DNA of 64,000 bases from Arachis hypogaea (GCF_003086295.3 NC_092047.1:64336054-64400053); one strand, 5' to 3'. Positions 30,350 through 43,464 are shown, counted from the stretch's first letter. A program made the numbers and translations. The notes: generated from the sequence alone by a model not told the origin.

Positions 30350-31793
30350 GTGTGGGGAGGTCGGTCAGTACCTGACTTCTGGAGGTAATTTCTTTTTCCT
30401 AGCACCAATAATTAGGATATTTTAGTTAGATTTTTTTTCTTTTATAGAATAGAATAAATTGCATAGGTTAGGATAGTTGCATGCATGTTCTACTTGATTG
30501 AAAAGACAATAAGTTTCTTTTAAGACTCTATCTTTGGAACAAAATTTTCAAAATTTTATGATAAATTTGCTTGAGTTGTATTTGGAACATGATATTTGAG
30601 CTAAAGAATACACAACCTGTGAAAGATTTGAGCCTTTATGTATGGTTACATTATTTAACCATAATTATTTCATTCTTGTGTGTTTACTTCTCTATGATTG
30701 TAATCTATATTTTGTTTTATCTTATATGTCCAATATTTATTATATTTGCATGCTTGCACATGATTGAGGCCATTATTTGTTTAAACTCACTTATCCAAAT
30801 TAACCCTACCCTTTTCAATTACCTTTGTTAACCACTTTGAGCCTTTAAATCCCATTTGTTCTATATTTTACCACATTACTAACCTTAAGCTGAAAAACAA
30901 TTGTATATCCCAAATTGAATCTTTGGTTAGCTTAAGATAGGATTGTGTGTGCTAGTTAAGTATGGGAAATTGTAGGAACAAAAGTTGTTAAAAGAACGTG
31001 TCATGAGAATTTAATGGGAATTTGGATACCTACTCATGTGAAACTATAAGAATTAAAAATCTATGTGCATTGATAAGATATATTTATTTTAATGTCAAAA
31101 AAAAATTATAAATAAATAAGGGGACAAAAATTACCCCAATGTTAAATTCAGAATTCAAAGATCAATGCACATATGATAGAATCAAATATAAAGTTGATAC
31201 ATGAGTATGGATAGAAAAAGGGAATTCTGGGTAGCTAGGTATGAACTTTAAGATTACATTAAAAATATATAGGTTGGGTTGAAGCTTGGGTTAATTAAAG
31301 ATTCAATTTATTAGCTCACTTGACCAAATGTATACCCCTACCTATACCTTAGCCCCATTACAACCTTGAAAAGACCTCATGATGTTTGCATTGGTATATT
31401 AACTGTTGTTGATTGGTTAGGAGAAGAAAAAAAGTTAGAAAGCATGATTAGAGAAGGATAGAGTGATTACCCTATACACTAGAGATTAGAGCGTACATAC
31501 ATTATCAGTGAGGGTTCAATGCTTGAATTTTCATGTTCCCTACTTTCATGAGCTATCTTCTTGCACTTTTATCTGTTTTATTGTATAATGATAGAATTAG
31601 TGGAATTTGATTTGTAATTGTTTTGAAGAGCTTATTTACTTTTGATCAAGTGGGCAAGAATCATATAGTTGCATTTATTTATATATATATATAGGCTTGC
31701 ATTGCATTTCATGAATTTCTACATGTTCATACTTATTTCCTTATCTCCTTCAATTAAGCATGAGGACATGCTAATGTTTAAGTGTGGGGAGGT
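30350..31793 (+). mobile_element. 3' untranslated region of G2-del
   Basis: Begins AAGTGTGGGGAGGTCGGTC at the old ORF stop and ends AAGTGTGGGGAGGT at the LTR. Collinear with 26061-27527, without any long microsatellite. GGGG...CCCC inverted repeat at 31120-31137. No gene seen. Confidence 0.75.
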
Positions 31794-33225
31794 TGATAAA
31801 CCACTATTTTATGGTTTATATTGTGTTTAATTGTGTGGTTTTATCATGATCCTTACCTACTTATTCATTAAATTAGCATGAAATTATAATTCCTTCCAGA
31901 ATTTATAACATGTGTGAAAAATGCTTCCTAGAGACTTTAATTATGTAATTTTAATTCTCCTCTATTCCATTCGATGCCGTGATCTGTGTGTTGAGTGTTT
32001 CAGACTTTATAGGACAAGAATTTGAGGAGATAACCAGCGAGAAGTGACGCGGTCGCATGGCTCACGCGACCGCGCGAAGGAGAGCAAATCGCAGTGACGC
32101 GGCCGCATGGCTCACGCGGCCGCGCGGATTGGAAAAGCTCAAGCGACGCGATAGCGTGGACGACACGAACGCGTGGCAAGGAAAAGCGCGAATGACGCGT
32201 CCGCATGGATGATGCGATCGCGTGACATGTGCGATCTGCATAATCTGCAAAATTCGCTGGGGGCGATTTTGGACCTTATTTCGACCCAGTTTTCGGCCCG
32301 GAACAGCAGACTAGAGCCAGAGAATATGCACAAACAAAAGAAAACATTCATTCTACACAGTTGGCAGTTTTAGATCTAGTTTTACTCTTTTAGGTTTCTC
32401 TCTCTAGGTTTTAGAATTTTAATTTTCAATTGGTCTTAGCATTGGAACATTGAGAAGAGCTATTTCCTCATCAAGACTTCGTCATTCTAGTTCGTTCTCT
32501 TAACTTGGTTTTATTCTTCCATGTTCTTTGCTTTGTTCAATTTTGTCATTTGAATACTTTCATGATTATTTAGTACAAGGATTATTTCTTCCATTTTAAT
32601 TTATTTTCCATTCCAATAATCATATCTTCTTTTAATTCCCTTTCATGTGTTATGGATTTATTATTTACAATGAGTGAGTAGTTCCCTCACTTGATGGGGA
32701 GTTGATTGAAAGGAACTCTTGAGTTGGAAGGATTGAAAGAAAATTTGTAATTGGGTTAACTGTTGGATTGTTATCTAATCACTAACACCAATCCCTTTGA
32801 ATTAAGTGGGTTGCAACTCGTGAACAGATCTAGCATTCCAACTTGTTTGACTTTTCTTTACCTAGTAAAGGATAACTAAACAGAACAACCATTAATTATA
32901 AATTAATCTTGAAATTATCCCATCAATAATAGAGATTCCAACTAATCAACTTCCAGTCAAGGCTTTTATTCATATTATTTGAATTTTCTCAATTTAGTTT
33001 TCCACCTACTTAACTCAACTTCTTGGAACATCTGATTAATAAAATAGCACACTTTTCTGCAAATCGTTGGGAGATGACCTGGGACTTAAACTCCCAGTAA
33101 TTTTTAATTTAAACTATCTGTGACATATTTCTAAATTGATAAGCATATTTTTGGTGAGTTAAGAACTATACTTGCAACGTAACTATTTTAATAATTTTTA
33201 ATTCACCAACTTCTGTGCTTCGTCA
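31794..33225 (+). repeat. 3' LTR of G2-del
   Basis: A 1432-bp LTR opening TGATAAACCACTATTTTATGG and closing GCTTCGTCA. Its GACGCGGCCGCATGG cluster at 32043-32225 has the full unit number. It is clearly diverged from LTRs a and b, so it belongs to a different G2 subfamily. Target duplication ATAAC follows. Confidence 0.88.
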
Positions 33226-33230
33226 ATAAC

Positions 33231-33577
33231 TAAACAGAGCAACCTTCAATTGTCAATTAATCTTGAGAGTACTTCAACAAGAATAGGGCTTCCAACTAAT
33301 CTACTCCCAGTCAAGGCTTTTATTTAAATTACTTAATTTCCCCAATTTAATTTCCTGTTTATTCAACTCAACCCTTTTTGAAAACATCTGATTAATAAAA
33401 TAGCATACCTTTCTGCAACTCGTTGGGAGACGACCTGGGATTCATACTCCCAGTATTTTAATTTTAATTTTTGTGACAACCTTTCTAAATTCATAAGTGG
33501 ATTTCTGCTTGATTAAGAACTATACTTGCAACGCATATCTCATAACAATTCTTAATTCGTCAATTTTCGCCACGTCA
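33231..33577 (+). repeat. G2 LTR b, right part
   Basis: Continuation of LTR b after G2-del. It matches the last 350 bp of LTR a and ends CCACGTCA. At 33578 the RT region of G1-D2 resumes without a target duplication matching the left junction at 15919. Confidence 0.85.
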
Positions 33578-35976
33578 GTCCCCAAGTGTGTGAGCACCGG
33601 ATCTTTTTGGAAGAAGAAGCTAGACCTGTGAGACAACCTCAAAGGCGATTAAATCCTACTATTTTGGAGGTTGTCAAGAAAGAGGTAACACGATTACTCG
33701 AGGCGGACATCATCTACCCCATTTCGGATAGTGAATGGGTGACTCTCGTTCAAGTTGTGCCTAAGAAGTCCGGGGTAACCACAATCAAGAATGAAAGCGG
33801 GGAGCTCATAGCAACACGGGTGCAAAACGCTTGGCGAGTATGCATAGACTACCGAAGGTTGAACTCGGCCACAAGGAAAGATCATTTTCCACTTCTGTTT
33901 ATCGATCAAATGCTCGATCGATTATCCGGTAAATCTCATTATTGCTTTCTAGATGGCTATTCGGGATACTTCCAAATACATATTGCTCTAGAGGACCAAG
34001 AGAAAACAATATTTACTTGCCCTTTTGGAACTTATTCCTACAAGCGTATGCCATTCGGCTTATGCAATACGCCGGCAACTTTCCAAAGGTGCATGATGAG
34101 CTTATTTACGGATTTTCTAGAGTAATGCATGGAGGTATTAATGGATGACTTCATGGTATATGGTGACTCTTTTGACTATTGCTTAGACAACCTTGAAAAA
34201 GTTTTGGAAAGATGTACTAAAACTAACCTTGTCTTAAATTTTGAGAAGTGTCATTTCATGGTTAGGCAAGGGATTGTTTTAGGACATATTGTTTCCAAAG
34301 ATGGTATTTCCGTAGATCCGGCCAAGATTAATGTCATATCTAGTTTGCCTTACCCCTCTTCTGAGAGGGAGGTCCGCTCTTTCCTTGGACATGCAGGATT
34401 TTATCGGAGATTTATAAAGGATTTTTGCAAGGTAGCATTGTCTCTCTCAAAGTTGTTACAAAAAGATGCTGAGTTTGATTTAAGCAAGGAATGCATGGAG
34501 GCTTTTGACAAGCTCAAGGTAGCATTGACCCAAGCTCCCATTGTGCGAGGGCCGGATTGGAGTCGGCCATTTGAAATAATGTGTGATGCTTCAAATTTTG
34601 CCGTGGGAGCCGCGTTAGCACAACGCGAGGGTAAAAATCCATATGTCATAGCCTATGCATCAAAGACACTAGATGGAGCCCAATCCAACTACACTACTAC
34701 CGAAAAAGAACTTTTGGCCATTGTTTTTGCCTTGGACAAGTTCCGAGCATATCTTCTCGGTTCAAAGGTGGTAGTGTACTCAGATCATGCGGCATTAAAG
34801 TATTTGTTGGCTAAGAAGGAATCTAAACCGAGATTGATTAGATGGGTTTTATTGTTGTAAGAGTTTGACTTGGAAATCAAGGATAGGAGTGGTACGCAAA
34901 ACCTAGTGGCGGACCACTTAAGTCGCCTTAAACACACAAAAGGTGATATCACTCCTAATAATGATTCTTTTCCCTTTGAGGGCTTACATGCAATCTCGAA
35001 AACCATTCCTTGGTATGCACCAATCGCCAATTACTTAGTATCTCGCTCCTTCCCTCCTAATCTCTCCAAACACCAAAGGGATAAGCTAAAAAGCGAATCC
35101 AAATACTATGTGTGGGATGACCCATACCTTTGGAGATGTGGGGCGGATCAAGTAATTTGGAGGTGCATTCCACAAATCGAATTCCACTCAATCTTGGAAG
35201 CTTGCCACTCCTCTGAAGGAGGAGGCCATTTTGGACCTCAAAGAACGGCAAGGAAAATTCTAGATTGTGGTTTTGGTGGCCAGCTCTCTTCAAGAACTCT
35301 TCTCATTTTTGTAAATCTTGTTCTCAATGCATTAGATTTGGTAACATCTCCAAGAAGGATAAAATTCCCCAACAAACCATACTATTTTGTGAGATTTTTG
35401 ATGTGTGGGAAATTGACTTCATGGGACCATTCCCAAATTCTAATGGTTTTCTCTACATTCTACTTATGTGTCTAAATGGGTGGAAGCGATACCCACTCGG
35501 ACGGATGATGCTAACGTGGTCCTTTTTTTGTGAGAAATAATATCATTTGTAGATTTGGGTTGCCACGAGCAATCGCGAGCGACCAAGGTTCACACTTTTG
35601 CAACAAAAGAATGGAAGGACTCATGAAGAAGTATAGCATTATGCATAAAGTAGCCACGGCCTACCACCCACAAACAAACGGCCAAGCCGAGGTTTTCAAT
35701 CGGGAGATTAAACGCATCTTAGAAAGGATTGTGAAACCCAATAGGAAAGATTGGAGTGCCAAGCTCACCGATGCATTATGGGCCTACCGAACGGCATACA
35801 AAATGCCAATTGGCATGAGCCCCTTTCGGTTGGTGTATAGAAAGGCTTGCCATTTAACGGTGGAGAGAGAGCACAAGGCATATTGGGCCATCAAGGAGTG
35901 TAATCCAAGTTTGAGTGGAGCCGGAATTGAGAGGAAACTACAACTAGCAGAGTTGGAATGTTTGAGGCTTGAAGCT
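33578..35976 (+). pseudogene. pol: pol of G1-D2: RT, RNase H, integrase (to the F-C insertion)
   Basis: Resumes at the RT N-terminus (VCEHRIFLEEEARPV). RT motifs: [26 protein letters not shown], and LMDD in place of FMDD. RNase [42 protein letters not shown]. Integrase zinc region [11 protein letters not shown] near 35200; catalytic core IDFMGPF, SDQGSHF and GQAEVFNRE. Damage: TAA at about 34123 and TAA at 34858, both from expected CAA (Gln); a 1-base loss near 35272 (GGTTTTGG, one T short); a deletion of about 10 bp near 35465 within the block that reads AVDYVSKW in G1-D3; and a further frame change near 35525. F-C then interrupts at GAAGCT (35976) in the integrase tail, and the frame resumes at 48225. 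Confidence 0.85.
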
Positions 35977-37520
35977 TGATGAGCGGATATTTTATATGCT
36001 TTTTGGGGTTAATTTCATATAGTTTTTAGTATGTTTTAGTTAGTTTTTAGTTTATTTTCATCAGTTTCTAGGCAAAATTCATATTTCTGGACTTTACTAT
36101 GAGTTTGTATATTTTTCTGTAATTTCAGGTATTTTCTTGCTGAAATTGAGGGAGCTGAGCAAAAATCTGATTCAGGCTGAAAAAGGATTGCTGATGCTGT
36201 TGGATCCTGACCTCTCTGCACTCGGAATGGAATTTCTGGAGCTACAGGAATCCAATTGACGCGCTTCTAATTGCGTTGGAAAGTAGACATCCAGGGCTTT
36301 CCAGCAATATATAATAGTCTATACTTTGCTCAAGGATAGACGACGTAAACTGGCATTCAACGCCAGTTCCATGTTGCAGTCTGGCGTCCAGCGCCAGAAA
36401 CACGTTACAAGTTGGAGTTCAACGCCAGAAACAGGTTACAGCCTGGCGTTGAAAGCCCAAAACAGCCCAGGCACATGAGAAGCTTTAGTCTCAGCCCCAG
36501 CACACAGCAAGTGGGCCCCAGAAGTGGATTTCTGCACTATCTATCATAGTTTACTCATTTTCTGTAAACCTAGGTTACTAGTCTAGTATTTAAATAACTT
36601 TTAGAGACTTATTTTGTATCTCATGATATTTTAGATCTGAATTTTGTACTCTTTGACAGCATGAGTCTCTAAACTCCATTGTTGGGCGTGAGGAGCTCTG
36701 CTGTGTCTGGATGAATTAATGCAAGTATTTCTGTTTTCCATTCAAACATGTGTGTTCCTATCTAAGATATCCATTCGCACTTCAACATGAATGTGATGAA
36801 TGTGACAATCATCATTCCCCCACGAACGCGTGCCTGACAACCACTTCCGTTCACCGTAGAATGAATGAATATCTCTTGGATCTCTTAATCAAAATCTTCG
36901 TGGTATAAGCTAGATTGATGGCAGCATTTAAGAGAATCCGGAAAGTTTAAACCTTGTCTGTGGTATTCCAAGTAGGATTCAAGGATTGAATGACTGTGAC
37001 GAGCTTCAAACTCGCGAGTGCTGGGCGTAGTGACAGACGCAAAAGGATAGTAAATCCCATTCCGGTACGATTGAGAACCTGCAGATGAGTAGCCGTGCGG
37101 TGACAGCGCACCTGGACCCTTTTCACTAGAAGGATGGATGGTAGCCATTGACAACGGTGATCCACCAACACACAGCTTGCCATAGGAGGACGTGCGTGCG
37201 TGAATCAGAAAACAGAGGAAAGTAAAATTTCAGAAGACAAAGCATCTCCAAAACTCCAACATATTCTCCATTATTGCATACAAGTATAAATTGTGTTCTG
37301 CCCTTCTTACTTTTTACAATTCAAATTAAGAATTATTATTGATATTATATCCTGACTAAGAGTTACGAGATAACCATAGCTTGCTTCAAGCCAACAATCT
37401 CCGTGGGATCGACCCTTACTCACGTAAGGTATTACTTGGACGACCCAGTGCACTTGCTGGTTAGTTGTGCGAAGTTGTAAGAGAGTAATGTGAACATTAA
37501 CATTACAACTTCGTGCACCA
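35977..37520 (+). repeat. 5' LTR of F-C
   Basis: Opens TGATGAGCGGATA and ends CGTGCACCA. Palindrome cluster at about 36355-36460; TATA-like TATTTAAATA at 36587-36596. It lacks the internal primer-site copy seen in the LTRs of F-A and F-B, so F-C belongs to another subfamily. Confidence 0.92.
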
Positions 37521-37526
37521 AGTTTT

Positions 37527-37544
37527 TGGCGCCGTTGCCGGGGA
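37527..37544 (+). other. Primer binding site of F-C
   Basis: TGGCGCCGTTGCCGGGGA, six bases after the LTR. Its first 17 bases exactly complement the 3' end of plant tRNA-Asp. Confidence 0.9.
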
Positions 37545-38355
37545 TTGTTTGAGTTTGAACAACTGACGGTGAATCCTGTTGCTTAGATTAGGTAAATTTT
37601 GTCATTTGGGTCAGAGTCTTTTATATTCTTTTCAAAAAATAAAATAAAAATAAAAATAATATTTTTTTCTTAGTTATTAAAAATATTTTTCAAAACAAGT
37701 GTTACATTCACTGCCCATTTGGCTAGAGCGTTGGTCTGTGTTCTTAGTAAATTGGGTACCTTCTTTTTAAAATTCTTTTTCAAAAATAATTTTTACATTA
37801 AATCTTGTGCCAAACTTTAAGTTTGGTGTTTTTTTGTTGATTTTTCTTTGGTTTTCGAAAAAACCTATTTTGGTTTTCTAAAAATTTTAAGTTTGGTGTT
37901 CTTTCTTCATGTTCTTGTGTTCTTGTGAATCTTCAAAGTGTTCTTGAGTTTTTCTTGTGTCTTGATCTTAAAATTTTTAAGTTTGGTGTTCCTTGGTGTT
38001 TTCCCTCCAAAATTTTCGAAAACAAGGAGCATTAGATCTAAAAATTTTAAATCTTGTGCTATCTTATTGTTTTTCTCTCTCCTCTTTAAATTCAAAAATA
38101 TCTTTTCTCTCTATTTTAAAGCAAATTTTCGAAATTTACCTTTAAAATTCAGATTTTTATTTCAAAATTTAAAACCTTTTTCAAAAATCATCATATCCTT
38201 TTCGAAACTTCCTAACCACTTTCTCTCTCCTCATTTTTTCGAAAATCTTCACCCATTTTTATTTATTTTATTTTAATTTATTTTATTTTTGAAATAAATA
38301 AATAAATAAATAAAAATAATTTTTTTTATTATTATATCATCTCCCTTTCTCCATC
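37545..38355 (+). other. Untranslated leader of F-C
   Basis: AT-rich leader between primer site and gag without a credible gene. It holds three copies of TTTAAGTTTGGTGTT (near 37817, 37886 and 37977), the same phrase that borders the 3' LTR. An open frame at 37938-38276 is phenylalanine-rich low complexity and is not called. Confidence 0.65.
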
Positions 38356-39697
38356 ATGGATCTAAGTGAAAATGAACAGTCCAGAAGGACTCTGGGGTCA
38401 TATGCTAACCCCTCTACTGCTTCATATGGGAGTAGTATCTGCATACCCTCCATTGGAGTCAGTAGCTTTGAGTTGAATCCTCAGCTCATTATCATGGTGC
38501 AGCAAAGCTGCCAGTATTCTGGTCTTCCACAGGAAGAACATACAGAGTTTCTGGCACAGTTTTTACAAATTGCTGACACAGTACATGATAAGGAAGTAGA
38601 TCAGGATGTCTACAGATTATTACTGTTTCCATTTACTGTAAAAGACCAAGCCAAGAGGTGGTTAAATAACCAACCTTAGGCTAGCATAAGGACATGGAAA
38701 CAGCTAACAAAAAAAATTATTGAATCAATACTTTCCTCCAAAACGGATGACACAGCTAAGGCTGGACATCCAAGGCTTTAAACAAGGAGATAATGAATCT
38801 CTTTATGATGCCTGGGAGAGATACAGAGAGATGCTACGAAAATGCCCCTCTGAAATGTTTTCAGAGTGGGTTCAATTAGACATCTTCTATTATGGGCTTA
38901 CAGAAAGAGCTCAGATCTCTCTAGATTACTCAGCTGGTGGATCTATCCACATGAGAAAGACAATTGAAGAAGCTCAAGAGTTCATTGATACAGTTGCCAG
39001 AAATCAGCATCTGTACCTAAGCTGTGACCCTTCCATAAAAGAAGAGGTTAAAACAGTAACTGCTGAACTCAGTCCTGTAGAACAAGCTGCTGAATTCAAT
39101 CAACAATTGGACTTTCTAACACAACAGTTAGCCGAATTCAAAGATAGACTACAAGAGACAAGGATGGCTAATATAAATATGGAAGAACAACTGAAGCAAA
39201 CAAAACAGCAGCTGTCAAAACAAATAACAGAAGAATGCCAAGCAGTTCAATTAAGAAGTGGGAAAACATTAAATACCCCACCTCAAGGCAGCAGGAAGCC
39301 AAGAAATGAGCAAACCACCCAAAATCCATCTGAGGATAGTAAGAGCCCAGGAAAAAATAATTCTGGTGTTAAAACGCCAGAAATTGGGTGGAAGGCTGGC
39401 GTTGAACGCCCAGACCATGCTCAGGAATGGCGTTCAACGCCAGAAACAAGCAAGGAACTGGCGTTGAATGCCCAAAGGAAGCACAGTTCTAGCGTTCAAA
39501 CGCCAGGAACAGCTGAGGAGTTGGCATCTAACGTCACTCCAGCTTCTAACTCTGGCACTCAAATGCCAGAGAGGGATCAGACACTCACAAGTGCTGATGA
39601 CAACCCCTCTAAAAAGGCTTCTTCAACTATTTCTGTAGGAAATAAACCTACAGCAACCAAGGTTGAGGAATATAAAGCCAAGATACCTTATCTTTAA
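38356..39697 (+). pseudogene. gag: gag of F-C, with palindrome repeats in its coding sequence
   Basis: Starts MDLSENEQSRRTLGS. The capsid-like part reads QYSGLPQEEHTEFLAQFL, AKRWLNNQP, then a stop at 38677 (TAG for expected TGG) and a frame change in a run of eight A's near 38706. It then continues YFPPKRMTQLRLDIQ, ESLYDAWERYREMLRKCP and MRKTIEEAQEFIDTVARNQ, and a coiled-coil-like stretch (about 39080-39230). No CX2CX4HX4C zinc knuckle is present. At 39358-39545, where one might expect it, the frame reads through five or six copies of the GGCGTT/AACGCC palindrome. It ends at TAA 39695-39697 (expected CAA), after which the protease continues in the same frame. Confidence 0.8.
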
Positions 39698-42600
39698 AAA
39701 CTCCGCCAAGAGGAGCAGGATAAGCAATTTGCTCGCTTTGCAGATTATCTCAGGACTCTTGAAATTAAGATTCCGTTTGCAGAGGCACTTGAGCAAATAC
39801 CTTCTTATGCCAAGTTCATGAAAGAGATCTTGAGTCATAAGAAGGATTGGAGAGAAACTGAAAGAGTTCTCCTCACTGAAGAATGCAGTGCATTCATTCT
39901 GAAAAGCTTTCCTGAAAAGTTTAAAGATCCCAGAAGCTTTCTAATACTATGCACATTAGAGGGAAATTGCACAAGGACAGCATTATGCGATCTTGGGGCA
40001 AGCATCAACCTAATACCTACATCCACTATCAGAAAGCTTGGTTTAACTGAAGAAGTTAAACCAACCCGTATATGTCTCCAACTTGCTGATGGCTCCATTA
40101 AATACCCATCAGGCGTGATTGAGGACATGATAGTTAGGGTTGGGCCATTCGCCTTTCCCATTGACTTCGTAGTGCTGGAGATGGAGGAGCACAAGAGTGC
40201 TACTCTCATTCTAGGAAGACCTTTCCTACCAACTGGACGAACCCTCATTGATGTCCAAAAGGGGGAAGTCACCCTGAGAGTCAATGAAGATGAGTTTAAG
40301 TTGAATGTTGTCAATGCCATGCAACATCCAGACACACCAAAAGACTGCATGAAAGTTGATCTTATTGACTCTTTGGTGGAAGAGATCAACATGGCTGAGA
40401 GTCTCGAATCAGAGCTGGAAAACATCTTTAAAGATGTTCCACCTGATCTAGAGGATTCAGAGGAATTGAAAAAGTCTCTGAAATTTCCTCAGGAAGAGGA
40501 AAAACCTCCTAAACCCGAGCTCAAACCATTACCACCATCCCTGAAATATGCATTTCTGGGAGAAGGTGATACTTTTCCAGTGATCATAAGCTCTGCTTTA
40601 AATCCACAGGAAGAGGAAGCACTAATTCAAGTGCTAAGGACACACAAGACAGCTCTTGGGTGGTCCATAAGTGATCTTAAGGGCATAAGCCCAGCTAGAT
40701 GCATGAACAAGATCTTATTGGAGGACAATGCTAAGCCAGTGGTTCAACCACAGAGGCGGCCAAATCCAACCATGAAGGAAGTGGTGCAGAAAGAGGTCAC
40801 TAAATTACTGGAGGCTGGTATTATTTATCCTATTTCAGATAGCCCCTGGGTGAGTCCTATTCAAGTTGTCCCTAAAAAGGGAGGCATGACAGTGGTTCAT
40901 AATGAAAAAAATGAACTGGTTCCTACAAGAACAGTTACAGGGTGGCGCATGTGTATTGATTACAGAAGGCTCAATACAGCCACCAGAAAGGATCATTTTC
41001 CTTTACCATTCATAGACTAGATGCTAGAAAGACTAGCAGGTCATAATTATTACTGCTTTTTGGATGGCTATTCAGGCTACAACCAAATTGCAGTAGATCC
41101 CCAGGATCAAGAAAAAACAGCATTCACATGTCCATCTGGAGTATTTGCTTACAGAAGGATGACTTTTGGGCTGTGTAATGCGCCTGCAACCTTTCAGAGA
41201 TGCATGCTCTCTATTTTCTCTAATATGGTGGAAAATTTTCTGGAAGTCTTCATGGATGACTTCTCAGTATATGGAGACTCATTCAGCTCCTGTCTTGATA
41301 ACCTGACACTGGTTTTGAAAAGATGCCAAGAGACCAACCTGGTTTTAAACTGGGAAAAATGTCACTTTATGGTGACTGAAGGGATTGTCCTTGGGCATAA
41401 AATTTCAAACAAGGGAATAGAGGTGGATCAAGCTAAAATAGAGGTAATTGAAAAATTACCACCACCTGCCAATGTTAAGGCAATCAGAAGCTTTCTGGGG
41501 CATGCAGGATTCTATAGGAGGTTTATAAAGGATTTTTCAAAAATTGCAAAACCTCAATGCAACGTGCTAGCTGCTGACACGCCATTTGTATTTGACACAG
41601 AGTGCCTACAAGCGTTTGAAACTCTGAAAGCTAAGTTGGTCACAGCACCAGTTATCTCTGCACCAGAGTGGACATTGCCATTCGAATTAATGTGTGATGC
41701 CAGTGATCACGCCATTGGTGCAGTACTGGGGCAGAGGCATGACAAGCTTCTGCATGTCATTTATTATGCTAGCCGTGTTTTGAATGATGCCCAGAAAAAT
41801 TACACAACCACAGAAAAAGAATTGCTTGCAGTGGTTTATGCCATTGACAAGTTTAGATCATACTTAGTAGGATCAAAGGTGATTGTTTACACAGATCATG
41901 CTGCTCTTAAATATCTACTCACAAAGCAGGATTCAAAACCCAGACTCATAAGATGAGTGTTACTTCTGCAAGAGTTTGATATAGAAATAAGAGACAGAAA
42001 AGGGACAGAGAACCAAGTGGCTGACCATCTGTCCCGGATAGAACCAGTGGAAGGGGCGTCCTCCCCCTCTATTGAGATCTCTGAAACCTTTCCGGATGAG
42101 CATTTGTTCACCATTCAGGAATTACCATGGTTTGCAGACATTCCAAACTACAAAGCTGCAAGGTTCATTCCCAAAGAGTACAGCAGGCAACAAAAGAAAA
42201 AATTAATTACTGATGCAAAGTACTACTTGTGGGATGAACCTTATCTCTTTAAGAGATGTGCAGACGGAATAATCCGTAGGTTTGTGCCTAGAGAAGAAGC
42301 ACAGAGGATCCTATGGCATTGCCATGAATCACAATATGGAAGCCATTTCGGAGGTGAGCGAACAGCCACCAAGGTCCTCCAATGTGGTTTCTACTGGCCT
42401 ACACTCTATAGAGATTCCCGAGAGTTTGTACGTAATTGTGACAGTTGCCAGAGAGCTGGTAATTTGCCTCATAGTTATGCCATGCCTCAACAAGAAATCT
42501 TGGAGATTGAGTTGTTTGATGTATGGGGAATTGATTTCATGGGCCTTTCCCACCATCATACTCAAACACTTATATTCTGGTGGCAGTTGACTATATATCA

Positions 42601-43405
42601 AAATGGGTAGAGACCATTGCCACACCCACCAATGATACTAAAACAGTACTAAATTTCCTCCAGAAACATATATTCAGTAGATTTGGTGTCCCTAGGGTAC
42701 TAATCAGTTACGGGGGCACTCACTTCTGCAACAAACAGCTTTACTCTGCTATGGTCCGGTATGGAATTCGCCATAAGGTGGTAACCCCATATCATCCACA
42801 AGACAATTGGGCAAGCTGAAGTCTCTAACAGAGAACTAAAAAGAATCCTGGAACGGACTGTAAGTACCTGTAGAAAGGATTGGGCATGAAGCTTGGATGA
42901 TGCTCTGTGGGCTTACAGAACAGCATTCAAGACTCCCATAGGGACCTCTCCTTACCAACTTGTGTTTGGTAAGGCTTGTCACCTGCCCGTGGAACAGGAA
43001 CATAAAGCCTACTGGGCAACCAGATTCCTAAACTTTGATGCCAAATTAGCTGGAGAAAAAAGATTGCTCCAGTTGAATGAGCTAGAGGAATTCAGATTAA
43101 CTGCTTTCGAAAATGCCAAGCTTTACAAAGAGAAATAAAAAAGGTGGCATGACAGAAAGCTGTCATCTAGAATCTTTGAACCAGGACAAAAGGTTCTGTT
43201 GTTTAACTCTAGGCTCAGGCTATTTCCCGGAAAACTGAAGTCCCGGTGGAGAGGACCATATGTGATTACAAGTGTATCACCATATGGTTATGTGGAGCTT
43301 CAAGATATTGATTCTGATAAGAAGTTCATTGTTAATGGACAGAGAATCAAGCACTATCATGAAGGCAATGTTGAGAAAGAGTGCTCAAGGCTGAAGCTAG
43401 ATTAA
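39698..43405 (+). pseudogene. pol: pol of F-C: protease, RT, RNase H, integrase
   Basis: Same frame as late gag. Protease: PSYAKFMKEILSHKKDW, active site DLGA at 39989-40000, [49 protein letters not shown] at 41249-41260. A TAG at 41018 replaces the Gln of the conserved FID-Q-ML motif. RNase [45 protein letters not shown] at 41954 replaces Trp. Integrase: zinc region CHESQYGSHFG near 42320. The core starts IDFMG (about 42531); frame changes near 42545-42580 and 42790-42805 break it. The second catalytic Asp is lost: the block reads SYGGTHF where the others have SDQGTHF. A stop lies near 42888 and another near 43138. The last piece (FPGKLKSRWRGPYVI, FIVNGQRIKHYHEG) ends at TAA 43405. The integrase is dead. 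Confidence 0.87.
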
Positions 43406-43446
43406 AAACTCAGCAAGGTCCAGCTAAAGACAATAAAGAAGCGCTT

Positions 43447-43464
43447 GCTAGGAGGCAACCCAGC
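43447..43464 (+). other. Conserved post-pol RNA hairpin (F-C)
   Basis: GCTAGG (43447-43452) opposes CCCAGC (43459-43464), loop AGGCAA. Five of six positions pair; the A-C mismatch could be a G-to-A decay from GCTGGG. TAAAGAAGCGCTT lies directly before it, as in F-B. Confidence 0.68.

Larger units (their letters stand above)
28676..33225 (+). mobile_element. Nested deletion derivative G2-del
   Basis: A 4550-bp G2-type element inserted in LTR b. The target duplication ATAAC is intact on both sides (28671-28675 and 33226-33230), showing transposition. It has a mutilated 5' LTR (28676 to about 28937), no primer site, gag or pol, the full post-pol ORF, a 3' region (30350-31793) and a complete 3' LTR (31794-33225). 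Since the duplication is intact, the internal deletion either predates insertion (mobilised by a helper element) or happened afterwards within the element. Confidence 0.85.

Noticed and set aside
37938..38276. 112-residue Phe-rich ORF in the F-C leader
   Set aside because: AT-rich low complexity, no counterpart in other elements, and located between primer site and gag.
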